A stretch of DNA of 64,000 nt, taken from the NCBI RefSeq assembly GCF_000328525.1, contig NC_019964.1, forward strand, positions 2,418,001 to 2,482,000, given 5' to 3'. The notes under the pieces are model-generated. The model saw nothing but the letters and a program-made list of their open reading frames with translations, did no database searches and was not told where the DNA came from. The DNA is from Halovivax ruber XH-70. GTDB lineage: Archaea > Halobacteriota > Halobacteria > Halobacteriales > Natrialbaceae. Made by a program: the position numbers and the translations under genes. Shown here piece after piece: positions 18,456 to 26,905 of this stretch; position 1 is the first letter of the stretch; each line of letters begins with the position of its first letter.

Positions 18456-18790
18456 TGGCGACGAGAAACCGACCCGAAGGCGATCAAACGGATCACGGCT
18501 GCGTTGCTGTATCTCGATGGAGACCCACCAGCGGCGATCCAGCAGCTGCTGGACATTGACGGACGACGATTTATGACTGGCTCGACGACGTCGCCGAGCG
18601 CGTCAGCTTCGCGCTCGGCGACCGCCCACGCGACGGGAATTCCGCCATACTCACTAACCAACAGTGGAAGGAACTTGCAGGGTGCGGGACGGACGTCCGT
18701 GACTCAACATCGCAGAGCGTCGAAGCCGGAACGAACCCCGTCATTGCTGCGCCTCCACTCCGCTGGTTGCCGATGGACACGTTCGATATG
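18456..18790 (+). pseudogene. Fragment of a transposase-like gene (possibly IS630 type)
   Basis: Two consecutive frames look like one gene broken by a one-base loss near 18570. The first reads DPKAIKRITAALLYLDGD and QQLLDIDG; the second continues YDWLDDVAERVSFALGDRPRD and then NQQWKELAGC...RWLPMDTFDM. A helix-turn-helix followed by a Trp-Leu linker and a charged segment resembles the N-terminus of IS630-family transposases, but the DDE catalytic part is absent. The family call is an inference. Confidence 0.45.
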
Positions 18791-19145
18791 AGCCCGTCCG
18801 CTCGAGTCGACGGGGACACGAGCGCGCATGACCGACCTCAGAGTGTCCGTCGAGGAGGACGGTACACCGTGCACGGCGCTCCGAACAGCGGAATTCGCGG
18901 CTCTTTTCCGGCTCAGGATTGATCGACTCGTTCTCCAGGAGCAGCCGAATCACCGCGTCGGAAAACGTCACGCCGACCACCCCGTTTCACTCGGTAAAAT
19001 CGCCCGATGGCGTCGGGGCGGAACAAATACCCTCGTCTCACTCCCAAAATTGGCCGTTGATTTCTCACCCGTGGTAGTGCAAATTGTATGGAGAACCGCC
19101 GAGGCTGTGGCTACCGGGAGACTTCGAGAAACGTAAGAATTCTGA
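18791..19145. other. Gap between transposase fragment and tRNA gene
   Basis: About 355 bp without a convincing gene. On the minus strand a frame starting at 18980 (MVGVTFSDAVIRLLLENES) loses coding character after about 25 residues and may be a trace of a small DNA-binding or antitoxin-like protein. No duplicate of the tRNA 3' end was found here. Confidence 0.4.
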
Positions 19146-19217
19146 TGGACTCGCTGGGATTTGAACCCAGGGCCTCTTCCTTGCGAAGGAAGCGATCTAC
19201 CACTGATCTACGAGCCC
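19146..19217 (-). tRNA. tRNA-Ala (anticodon CGC)
   Basis: A 72-nt cloverleaf. The 7-bp acceptor stem pairs GGGCUCG with CGAGUCC and includes the G3-U70 wobble that identifies tRNA(Ala). The anticodon stem is CUUCC/GGAAG around the loop UUCGCAA, giving anticodon CGC. The T arm is CUGGG-UUCAAAU-CCCAG and the discriminator base is A. No CCA is encoded and there is no sign of an intron. Its 3' end faces the AT-rich island. Confidence 0.96.
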
Positions 19218-19283
19218 GCGGAATTTGGTAGCCGGGAGAGCTATTAGTAGCTTGTGTTTCGATGGCGGCGAGGTGCCGCCAGC

Positions 19284-19889
19284 TCAGACGGAGCGGCGAC
19301 GGACGTGCGAGGGGACGTCGAGGACGCCGACCCGGCCGGCAACCAGCCCCAGCAAGAACCCCGTAAAGTGAGCGAGCAGGGCGACCCGTGGGGCGGCTGT
19401 CGCGAGCGTAATGAGCGCGGCGAGGACGACGAACACACCCAGCGCGACCCACGGAGAGACCTGCACGCGCGAGGCCAGCCCGTCGGAGAGTCGGTTGCCC
19501 GCCAGTAGATACCCCATCAGCGCGAAGACGGCACCGCTCGCCCCGAGCACCGGCGTCGCCACGCCGACGATCCCGGTGCCCACGACCTGTGTGATCCCCG
19601 CGATAGCGCCCGTCGCCAGGAAGAACGCGTGAAAGCGCAGGTGCGTCGTCGCCCGGGCGACCGGCCAGCCAAAGAGGACGAGTGCGGCGCTGTTCGACAA
19701 CAGATGACCCAGGTTCTCGTGAGCGTAGACGCTCGTCACGATCGTCCACGGGTTGGCCTCGAGCGGCGGCGCCAGGACGAACAGTCCGGCCATCAACCCG
19801 ACGCTGAACAGCGCCGCGATCCACTGCAGGACGAAGACCACGGCGAAGATCACCAGCGTCTCGACGAGCGGACTCCCGGAGCGTGCCAT
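19284..19889 (-). CDS. Rhomboid family intramembrane serine protease
   Basis: 201 residues with about six membrane helices. Catalytic features are present: HENLGH (57-62), GASGA with nucleophile Ser118, and AHFTGF with catalytic His174. The family cleaves transmembrane substrates inside the membrane; its substrates in archaea are largely unknown. ATG at 19889 is the best start, as upstream codons are non-hydrophobic and unlike the family. It lies between tRNA-Ala and the uS10 gene, all on the minus strand. Confidence 0.9.
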   Translation of the reverse strand: MARSGSPLVETLVIFAVVFVLQWIAALFSVGLMAGLFVLAPPLEANPWTIVTSVYAHENLGHLLSNSAALVLFGWPVARATTHLRFHAFFLATGAIAGITQVVGTGIVGVATPVLGASGAVFALMGYLLAGNRLSDGLASRVQVSPWVALGVFVVLAALITLATAAPRVALLAHFTGFLLGLVAGRVGVLDVPSHVRRRSV

Positions 19890-20013
19890 ACGACAGAATT
19901 CGACGGACACTCCCTTAATCGGTCGGACGGTGTCGTCACTCGACGGTCGAGAACGCGAGTCGAACGTGCTGCGAGTACAACGTGCGCGAATCGATCCGAA
20001 CAGCGGGTGCCGA

Positions 20014-20322
20014 TCAGTCCTCGAGGACGATCTCGATCGAGACGTCGTTCGGCACCTGGATGCGCATGAGCTGTCGGAGCGCACGCTCGTCCGCATCGAG
20101 GTCGATCAGGCGCTTGTGGACGCGCATCTCCCAGTGCTCCCACGTCGCCGTCCCTTCACCGTCCGGCGACTTGCGGGTGGGAATTTCGAGCGTCTTCGTC
20201 GGGAGCGGGATCGGCCCGCTCAGGTTGACGCCCGTGTTGCTTGCGATTTCGCGGACGTCATCGCAGATGTTGTCCAGGTCCTGCGGGCTCGTCCCGGCGA
20301 GACGGACACGTGCTTGCTGCAT
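20014..20322 (-). CDS. rps10: Ribosomal protein uS10
   Basis: 102 residues, the usual archaeal length: starts [17 protein letters not shown] and includes the loop [21 protein letters not shown] and the conserved [12 protein letters not shown]. It is part of the head of the 30S subunit. The ATG follows the EF-1alpha stop immediately (stop at 20323), so the two are co-transcribed, the standard archaeal arrangement. Confidence 0.97.
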   Translation of the reverse strand: MQQARVRLAGTSPQDLDNICDDVREIASNTGVNLSGPIPLPTKTLEIPTRKSPDGEGTATWEHWEMRVHKRLIDLDADERALRQLMRIQVPNDVSIEIVLED

Positions 20323-21588
20323 TTATTTCTCGTCGACGCTCATGACCTTGCCTGCCGCGATGGTCTGACCCATGTCACGGATGGCGAAGGAACCGAGTTC
20401 CGGGATCTCGCTGGCCGGCTCGATGCTGAGCGGTTTCTGCGGACGGATGGTGACGACCGCGGAGTCGCCGGACTGGATGAAGTCGGGGTTCTCCTCGGCG
20501 ACGTCGCCGCTCGAGGGATCCATCTTCTTGTCGATCGACTCGATCGTACACGCGACCTGCGCGGTGTGGGCGTGGAAGACCGGGGTGTAGCCGGCCGTGA
20601 TGACCGAGGGGTGCTGCATGACGACGATCTGAGCCTGGAAGGTCTCGGCGACCGTCGGCGGATCGTCGGCCGGGCCACAGATGTCGCCGCGGCGGATGTC
20701 GTCCTTGCCGATGCCGCGGACGTTGAATCCGACGTTGTCACCGGGTTCGGCCTTCGGGACCTCCTCGTGGTGCATCTCGATCGTCTTCACTTCGCCGCCC
20801 ACGTCGCTGGGCTGGAAGGAGACGTTGTCGCCGATGTTCATGACACCGGTCTCGATACGTCCGACCGGGACGGTCCCGATGCCGGAGATCGTGTAGACGT
20901 CCTGAATCGGGAGTCGGAGCGGCGCGTCCGTCGGCGGCTCGGACTCCGGCAGGTCGTTGAGCGTCTCGAGCAGGGTACGACCGTCGTACCACGGCGTGTT
21001 GTCGGAGGTCTCGGCGATGTTGTCGCCCTCGAAGGCCGAGATCGGGATGAACGAGTCGTCGGCGACCTCGAAGTTGACCTGGTCGAGGAGCTGGTTGACC
21101 TCGTCGACGACGGAGTTGTAGTCGTCCTCGGAGTAGTCGACGACGTCCATCTTGTTGATGCCGATGATCAGCTTCTCGATGCCCAGGGTGCGCGACAGGA
21201 AGACGTGCTCCTGGGTCTGGGGCGCGACACCGTCGTCTGCGGCGACGACGAGGACGGCGTGGTCCGCCTGGGACGCACCCGTGATCATGTTCTTCACGAA
21301 GTCGCGGTGGCCAGGGGTGTCGACGATGGTGAAGTAGTACTGGTCCGTGTCGAACTTCTGGTGGGCGATGTCGATGGTGACACCACGCTCTCGCTCTTCG
21401 GCGAGGTTGTCCATGACGTAGGCGAACTCGAAGCCACCCTTGCCCTTCTCTTCTGCTTCTTCGCGGTGCTGTTCGATGACGTGCTCTGGGACGCTCCCTG
21501 TCTCGTACAGGAGTCGACCCACGAGCGTACTCTTCCCGTGGTCAACGTGGCCGATGATGGCCAGGTTCTGGTGTGGTTTGTCGCTCAT
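20323..21588 (-). CDS. tef1: Translation elongation factor EF-1alpha
   Basis: 421 residues. GTPase that delivers aminoacyl-tRNA to the ribosome. G1 GHVDHGKST (13-21), DTPGH (G3), NKMD (G4) and the EF-1alpha-specific ERERGVTID effector loop are all present, followed by the two beta-barrel domains. It heads the tef1-rps10 operon. The region just upstream (to about 21660) is AT-richer and carries a likely promoter (minus-strand GGTTTTAACC near 21640), implying a leader of some tens of nucleotides rather than a leaderless mRNA. Confidence 0.98.
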   Translation of the reverse strand: MSDKPHQNLAIIGHVDHGKSTLVGRLLYETGSVPEHVIEQHREEAEEKGKGGFEFAYVMDNLAEERERGVTIDIAHQKFDTDQYYFTIVDTPGHRDFVKNMITGASQADHAVLVVAADDGVAPQTQEHVFLSRTLGIEKLIIGINKMDVVDYSEDDYNSVVDEVNQLLDQVNFEVADDSFIPISAFEGDNIAETSDNTPWYDGRTLLETLNDLPESEPPTDAPLRLPIQDVYTISGIGTVPVGRIETGVMNIGDNVSFQPSDVGGEVKTIEMHHEEVPKAEPGDNVGFNVRGIGKDDIRRGDICGPADDPPTVAETFQAQIVVMQHPSVITAGYTPVFHAHTAQVACTIESIDKKMDPSSGDVAEENPDFIQSGDSAVVTIRPQKPLSIEPASEIPELGSFAIRDMGQTIAAGKVMSVDEK

Positions 21589-21809
21589 TGTTGTAGCTCA
21601 CGCGCAAAGGCGCTTATACCGGGGATGTTGTCCGGATGTGGTTAAAACCATTTCGAAACCCGCATGAGCGGACCCCGACGCCGTCGTGCGGTTTGCGAGG
21701 TGTTCACACGAGGGGAGCCCGATCGCACCGCCGACCGGCCAGGTCGACGGCGAGTTGGCCAGTAAGGTATTCAGGCACCTGCCGTCCAACGTCACCAGCC
21801 GATTCGAGC

Positions 21810-22862
21810 TTACAGCGACGGCAACCGGCCGATGTCCGCGAGCACTGCAGTCGCCGTCTCGGGGCCACCAGCACCGGCGCCGCTGTTGTGTAACGTGCCC
21901 GCGTATTCGGTCTCGAACTGGACGATGTTTCGCGTCCCGCTGACCGCCAGCGGGCCGTGTTCGGGGACCAGCCGGGGACCGACGCTGACGCCCTCCCGAG
22001 TAGCTTCACCGACGAGACGGATCGTCTGCCCGTCTTCGGCGGCCAGCTCGAGCGCGCTCCGTGGCACGTCATCGATACCGGTCACGTCGGCATCCTCGAG
22101 CGAGAACCCGTCGTCCGCGAGGACGTTCGCCAGAATCACGAACTTCAGGGCGGCGTCCGTGCCGTCGACGTCGAACGACGGGTCCGCCTCGGCGACGCCC
22201 ATACCCTGGGCCTCGGCCAGGACGTGCTCGTAGTCGAGTCCCTCGGTCGCCATCCGACTGAGGACGAAGTTGGCCGTCCCGTTGAGTACACCGCGAACGG
22301 CGGTCACGGCGTCCGGTGTCAGGTCCTCGATCGTCGAGCAGACCGGGATCGCCCCGCCGACGGTCGCCTCGAATCGAACGCGACCGGCACTTGCCCCGGC
22401 GAGTCGCTGTAACTCGTCATAACGCTCGGCGACGGGGCCCTTGTTCGCCAGGACGACGTGGCAGTCGGCGGCGAGCGCCCGTCGGGCGTGGCCGAATCCG
22501 GGCTCGGCGTCGCCGAGGGTCGTCGGCGTCGCCTCGATCAGGACGTCGTAGTCGACCTCGAAGATGGCCTCGGGCGCGGCGTCGCCGACCGGTTCGCCGC
22601 GCTCCTTGCGCGCCAGGGCCGACGCGACGTCGATACCGATATCGTCGGTCGTCGCGCCGGACGAATCGGCAGCCGCCTCACCGGACGAGCCAGCTGTCGC
22701 CTCACTGGTCGAGTCGGCAGGCGCTCCACCTGTCGAGTCGGCGACCATCGCACCGGTCGAATCGGCGATCCCCACGACCTGGTGGCCGTACTGGCCTGCC
22801 AGTTCGGCAACCGAGCGGCCGACGGAACCGGCACCGGCGATCGCGAGACGGTGGCCGGCCAT
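21810..22862 (-). CDS. hom: Homoserine dehydrogenase with a tandem-repeat insertion
   Basis: 350 residues. It reduces aspartate semialdehyde to homoserine for Thr/Met synthesis. The N-terminal NAD(P) motif GAGSVG (10-15), the VVLANKGPVAERYDEL segment, VGGAIPVC and GTANFVLSRM are family hallmarks; there is no fused aspartokinase or C-terminal ACT domain. Between the second Rossmann strand (GIADSTG) and DIGIDVASAL lies an insertion of five degenerate 8-residue repeats (see separate entry). Its ATG shares the A of the upstream TAA stop (TAATG), so it is coupled to the ACT-domain gene, which may supply regulation in trans. Confidence 0.95.
   Translation of the reverse strand: MAGHRLAIAGAGSVGRSVAELAGQYGHQVVGIADSTGAMVADSTGGAPADSTSEATAGSSGEAAADSSGATTDDIGIDVASALARKERGEPVGDAAPEAIFEVDYDVLIEATPTTLGDAEPGFGHARRALAADCHVVLANKGPVAERYDELQRLAGASAGRVRFEATVGGAIPVCSTIEDLTPDAVTAVRGVLNGTANFVLSRMATEGLDYEHVLAEAQGMGVAEADPSFDVDGTDAALKFVILANVLADDGFSLEDADVTGIDDVPRSALELAAEDGQTIRLVGEATREGVSVGPRLVPEHGPLAVSGTRNIVQFETEYAGTLHNSGAGAGGPETATAVLADIGRLPSL
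22647..22766 (-). repeat. Five degenerate 24-bp tandem repeats inside hom
   Basis: Residues 33-72 of homoserine dehydrogenase read ADSTGAMV, ADSTGGAP, ADSTSEAT, AGSSGEAA, ADSSGATT: five 8-residue units, each 24 bp. Only the first ADSTG is expected from the family fold, so the others look like in-frame expansion. Confidence 0.8.
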
Positions 22863-23428
22863 TACGACCGACCCCCGATGAGCGGCTCGACGACGGTGAG
22901 GTCCTTCTCGGCGGCGACCTCGCCGACCGCGGCGAGCGCGTCGGCGACCGAGTTGTCCTCGACGGCCAGTTGCAGGCGGGCGCAGGAGGCGCCCTCGGTC
23001 CCCTCCGGCGCGGCGAGCGAGACGTCGACGACCGAAGCTCGACCGAATGCCTCGATGCGGGCGAGCGTCTCAGAGAGGTCGGAATCGACCAGGTGTCCGA
23101 TCAGCACGACGTTGACCGTTCGGTCGTAGCGTCGCTCCCCCGCCTGGATGATCGGGACGCCCGCCGCCTCGAGACGCTCGACCAGTCCGTCGAACTGCGC
23201 GGGCGGACACGACAGGTCGATCTCGACCGGAATCGTCCCGCGCGGCGTTCGTTTGTCACGCTCGTGGTGGATCGATCGCAGATTCGCGCCGTGCTCGGTG
23301 ATCGGCCCGAGCGCGTGTTGCAATCGCCCCGGTTCGTCCTCGAGTTCGAGACGGATCGTGTACGCGGCGTGCTCGTCGTCGGCTGTCGACCGTACTGTCG
23401 TCGCACTCCCGCCGTTCTCGTCACTCAT
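22862..23428 (-). CDS. ACT-domain protein, probable regulator of amino-acid synthesis
   Basis: 188 residues. The N-terminal half contains a clear ACT domain: YTIRLELEDEPGRLQHALGPITEHGANLRSI; the second half is a related alpha/beta region, VNVVLIGHLVDSDLSETLARIE. ACT domains bind amino acids. Coupled by TAATG to homoserine dehydrogenase, this is most likely its threonine or methionine feedback subunit, an inference from position. ATG at 23428 (MSDENGGS) is preferred over an upstream in-frame ATG at 23476. Confidence 0.85.
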   Translation of the reverse strand: MSDENGGSATTVRSTADDEHAAYTIRLELEDEPGRLQHALGPITEHGANLRSIHHERDKRTPRGTIPVEIDLSCPPAQFDGLVERLEAAGVPIIQAGERRYDRTVNVVLIGHLVDSDLSETLARIEAFGRASVVDVSLAAPEGTEGASCARLQLAVEDNSVADALAAVGEVAAEKDLTVVEPLIGGRS

Positions 23429-23626
23429 CGACGTCACCACGGTTGCGAGCACCGCCACGGGGCTCCATACGGTCACGGACGAGGGTCGGTCCTAAAAGCG
23501 TGTAGTCCGACTCAAAATTGGCCGGCGATAGCCGATGGGCCGGGTGCGTGCGAAATCACACGAAGCGGCACTCACAGACGGGCGAGGGCCACAGACGAGT
23601 GGCAAGCACAGGTGTCGCGGTGGCGA

Positions 23627-23998
23627 CTACAGGTGATCCTTCCCTGGGTTCGACGAGCCCCAGTCGCCGCGGCCACCTTCGGTTCGATCGATCCCCATGA
23701 TCGACTCGGCTTGCTCTGGACCGCCGAGTTGCTCGCGCGCATCGGGGACCCTGATGGTGACGTCCTCGATCTCGTCCCACGTGAGGAGTTCGGCCTGGAT
23801 GTTCCCCGTCGTCACGTCGCTGACCGAGCAGCCGCGACAGCCGCCACCGAGCTCGATCACGACTTCGCCGGTCTCGGCGTCGGCCGTCCTGACGGCGCTC
23901 GTCCCGCCGTGCATCTGGATGATCGGCATCTGCGTCGCGAGCCAGCGCTCGACGCGATCGCGAAGCGAGTCCGACGTCTCCGACTCGGACGCTGTCAT
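23627..23998 (-). CDS. NifU-like iron-sulfur scaffold domain protein
   Basis: 123 residues. The core (about 10-85) is a NifU C-terminal/Nfu domain with the cluster-binding GGGCRGCSVSD (Cys54, Cys57), preceded by RVERWLATQMPIIQMHGG. Nfu proteins carry Fe-S clusters to target enzymes. A hydrophilic tail of about 35 residues ends SSNPGKDHL. Monocistronic. Confidence 0.92.
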   Translation of the reverse strand: MTASESETSDSLRDRVERWLATQMPIIQMHGGTSAVRTADAETGEVVIELGGGCRGCSVSDVTTGNIQAELLTWDEIEDVTIRVPDAREQLGGPEQAESIMGIDRTEGGRGDWGSSNPGKDHL

Positions 23999-24093
23999 AC
24001 TCGACTGTAGGCAGTCCGAAAGGGAATACGTTGGGGTTTCCGTGGGAGCTTGCTGGACACCATCGAGGACCGTGGCGAAACCGGAAAGCGACG

Positions 24094-25074
24094 CTATTCC
24101 CGGACAACAATCGCCGACGCGTCGCCCGACCCGTCGGTGATCGCGCTGGCGAGTGCCCCGCGGAGCACGACCGACTCGCCGAGTGTGGCCGGGGTGACGG
24201 CTGGAACGTTCGAGATGACCGCCGTCTGGAGACGCTCCCGGATCGGGTCGATCACGAGTTCCGGGTTGTTCGTCGCGACGGCCCCGCCGATCGAGACGAC
24301 CATCGGAGCGACCGCGTGGACCAGCGTCGCGATGCCGATCGTGTTCCAGTCGGCGACCCGGTCGATCACCCGCGCTGCGAGCGGGTCGGAATCGGCGGCC
24401 GCGAACACGGTCGCCGCATCGAACTCGTCCGATTCGAGTGGAAGGGCGGTCTCGAGGTCGGACCGACGTGCGAGTTCTCGCGCGTACGTTGGGATTCCGC
24501 GGCCGGAACAGTAGGCTTCCCAGTGGCCCGCCCGGCCGCAACCGCAGGTGAGCGCCCCATCGGGATCGACGACGATGTGGCCGATCTCGCCGGCGTTTCC
24601 GTCCCATCCGGAGAGGACCGAGCCGTCACAGCAGATGCCGGCCCCGATCCCCGACGAGATCGTCACGTAGCACATGTCGTCGGGGTTTCGCGCGGCGTAG
24701 AAGCGTTCGCCGATGACACCCGCCGTCGCGTCGTTGTGCAGGGCGACGTCGTCGACGGCGACGAGCCGTTCGACCGGACCGGTGAGCGGGATACGATCGA
24801 TCGAATCGGGCAGGTTCGCCGGGTCGACCACGGCCCCCTCGGCGAGGTCGAACGGCCCGATCGAGCCGATCGCGGCGTCTTCGATGGCGGTTGGCTCGAT
24901 CCCGGCGTCGGCACACGCGTCCCGAAGGGTGTCCAGCACGGCTTCCGTGACGTCGATTCCGGTGGGTCCCTGCGGCGTCCGCCGACGGCTGGTCGCGATC
25001 GGCTCGCCGGCGTGGTCGCCCACGATCGCACGGACGTTGGTCGCGCCGAGATCGACGCCCGCGAAGTAGGTCAT
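24094..25074 (-). CDS. ROK family glucokinase-like sugar kinase
   Basis: 326 residues. The phosphate-binding motif GVDLGATNVRAIV opens the protein, followed by the catalytic NDATAGVIGE and SSGIGAGI. The zinc-binding ROK signature reads CGCGRAGHWEAYCSGRG; the usual second-pair Cys (GCxE) is His here, which is also seen in some archaeal ROK kinases. It probably phosphorylates glucose or a related hexose. Monocistronic, divergent from the histidine kinase gene. Confidence 0.92.
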   Translation of the reverse strand: MTYFAGVDLGATNVRAIVGDHAGEPIATSRRRTPQGPTGIDVTEAVLDTLRDACADAGIEPTAIEDAAIGSIGPFDLAEGAVVDPANLPDSIDRIPLTGPVERLVAVDDVALHNDATAGVIGERFYAARNPDDMCYVTISSGIGAGICCDGSVLSGWDGNAGEIGHIVVDPDGALTCGCGRAGHWEAYCSGRGIPTYARELARRSDLETALPLESDEFDAATVFAAADSDPLAARVIDRVADWNTIGIATLVHAVAPMVVSIGGAVATNNPELVIDPIRERLQTAVISNVPAVTPATLGESVVLRGALASAITDGSGDASAIVVRE

Positions 25075-25259
25075 CCAGTGACTCGAACGCCGGCTACGTA
25101 CTTAACGCCACAGACCGCAACGGAAGCGACCGGACGACCCGGGCACGCCGATTCGGTCCGGGGGACGGACACGGTGACAGCGAGCGCTGCCGGTGACGAT
25201 CCAGTGACCGACGGTATGCGCCAAAACCTATAGGTTTCCGCCAGTCGTCGTCTCGAGCC

Positions 25260-26759
25260 ATGACGCCGGAGCGCCGAAGGACCGACCCCCGTGGCCGGGC
25301 CGAGTCGACCGTCGCGGACGAATCGGAACCGATCGGCGCCCGGGCCGGAATCGCTCGCGAGTCGGTTCGCACCGACGGTGGCGACGCCCAGTCGGACGGC
25401 TTCGCGTCTCATCCCGACCCACTCGTCCACGTCGACGCCGACGGTCGAGTTATCGCGATGAACGAGCGGGCACAGATCCTCTTCGGTGACGAACTGTCCG
25501 TGGGTTCACCAGCCACGGCGTCGCTCGCTGGGGCGGCCGCGGGCGACGTGATCGAACGGGAAGTGGCAGGGGCCACTCGACAGTTCGAAGTGTACATCGT
25601 CGCGGGTCCAGCCCATCGTGTCGACGAGCAGCGAGTGCTTCACGTTCGACCAGTCGACGGATCGACCAGTCACGAGATGGAAGCGACCGAGGCACCAGAA
25701 TCGGTCCCGAGCACCAGTACCTTCGAACAGTACGAGACCATCATGCAGGTGCTCCCGGATCCAGTCTACGCGACCGACGAGACCGGCACGCTCACGTTCG
25801 TCAATCGGGCCTTCACGGAGCAATTCGGCATCGACCGGACGGCTGTCACCGAGTCGGAGATTCACTTCGCCGAGATCACCACCGACGACGGTGCCGCGTC
25901 CATCGTCGAGACCCTTCGAACCCTCCTCGACGACGGTGACCCCACTGCCCGGAAGACGATCGAGAGCGTCGTCGTGACGGCCGACGGCCGGCATCTCACG
26001 GTCGAGAACTCGCTCGCACTCAGACCGACACACGACGGGTTCGCCGGCGCAGTCGGCGTGTTGCGCGACGTCACCGAACGCCAGCGCCGCGAGGAGATCG
26101 TTTCCGTCATGGACCGCGCGCTCAGGCACAACCTCCGCACGAACGTCAACATCATCTCCGGTTACGCCGAGACGCTCGAACCCGTCGTCGACGACGAGCA
26201 TCGTGAGGCACTCCGGACGATCAAACGATCCGCCACGTGGCTCTCAAAACTCGGTGAGACGATACGGACGCTCGAACGCTCGATCGAAACGGCTCCCGAC
26301 GGGACCCACCGTGTCGACGTCGAGCGACTCGTCACCGACTGTGTCGACTGGGCCCGCGAGCGACACTCGTCGGCCTCGATCGACGTCACCATCTCGAGTT
26401 ACGGCGAACTCGACGTGGGCGATCCGATCGAGATCGCCCTTCGAAACGTCATCGAAAACGCCATCGTCCACAACGACGCCGCAGCACCGACCGTGAACGT
26501 CTGGGTTGGTGACGCCCCGCAAGAGGGCTGGGTGGAACTCACCGTCGCGGACGACGGCCCGGGAATCCCCGAGACGGAACAGGCGGTCGTCCTCGGGACG
26601 GCGATGCCGACGCAACTCGCTCACGGGAGCGGGCTCGGCCTCTGGTTGACCTCCTGGATCGTCCAGGTGTTCGACGGTGAGATGGATATTCAGGCAAACG
26701 ACCCGACCGGCAGCGTCGTCACCCTCACGCTTCGGCGCGCACGGAATGCGTCCGACTGA
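25260..26759 (+). CDS. Soluble PAS-domain sensor histidine kinase
   Basis: 499 residues, no membrane segment. A PAS-like region at about 50-130 (PLVHVDADGRVIAMNERAQ) and a PAS domain at about 155-275 (VLPDPVYATDETGTLTFVN) precede the kinase. The phospho-acceptor is His290 in MDRALRHNLRTN, the typical haloarchaeal H-box. The ATPase domain has N-box IENAIVHND, DDGPGIP and GSGLGLWL. It senses an unknown intracellular signal; no response regulator is adjacent. A TATA-like CCTATAGG is centred about 27 nt upstream of the ATG. Confidence 0.92.
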   Translation: MTPERRRTDPRGRAESTVADESEPIGARAGIARESVRTDGGDAQSDGFASHPDPLVHVDADGRVIAMNERAQILFGDELSVGSPATASLAGAAAGDVIEREVAGATRQFEVYIVAGPAHRVDEQRVLHVRPVDGSTSHEMEATEAPESVPSTSTFEQYETIMQVLPDPVYATDETGTLTFVNRAFTEQFGIDRTAVTESEIHFAEITTDDGAASIVETLRTLLDDGDPTARKTIESVVVTADGRHLTVENSLALRPTHDGFAGAVGVLRDVTERQRREEIVSVMDRALRHNLRTNVNIISGYAETLEPVVDDEHREALRTIKRSATWLSKLGETIRTLERSIETAPDGTHRVDVERLVTDCVDWARERHSSASIDVTISSYGELDVGDPIEIALRNVIENAIVHNDAAAPTVNVWVGDAPQEGWVELTVADDGPGIPETEQAVVLGTAMPTQLAHGSGLGLWLTSWIVQVFDGEMDIQANDPTGSVVTLTLRRARNASD

Positions 26760-26829
26760 TACGTCCGAATAACACGTCTGAGTGAGTCGAACGCGATCAA
26801 ATCGAGCGAGGGCACCACTCTGACTAGAC

Positions 26830-26871
26830 GACGCGGGTCCAGTCGAGCGGCTGACGCGGGTCCAATCGAGC
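26830..26871. repeat. Two 19-bp direct repeats in a convergent gap
   Basis: GACGCGGGTCC followed by A(G/A)TCGAGC occurs at 26830-26848 and 26853-26871 with one mismatch, between the converging histidine kinase and STAND-type genes. Confidence 0.7.
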
Positions 26872-26905
26872 TACTCCTTCGGTGTGACCTGGACTGGCGA
26901 ACCGG

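Noticed and set aside
18741-18980. Antitoxin-like gene beside the tRNA
   Set aside because: Only the first ~25 residues look plausible; the remainder is Arg/Ser/Cys-rich and no toxin is adjacent.
19146-19217. Attachment-site repeat for the adjacent island
   Set aside because: I looked for a copy of the tRNA 3' end in 14.7-19.1 kb and saw none, so no att site is called.
22316-24010. 564-codon plus-strand frame over hom, the ACT gene and the NifU-like gene
   Set aside because: It is antisense to three well-recognised genes, very Arg/Ser/Pro-rich, and typical of a GC-rich shadow frame.
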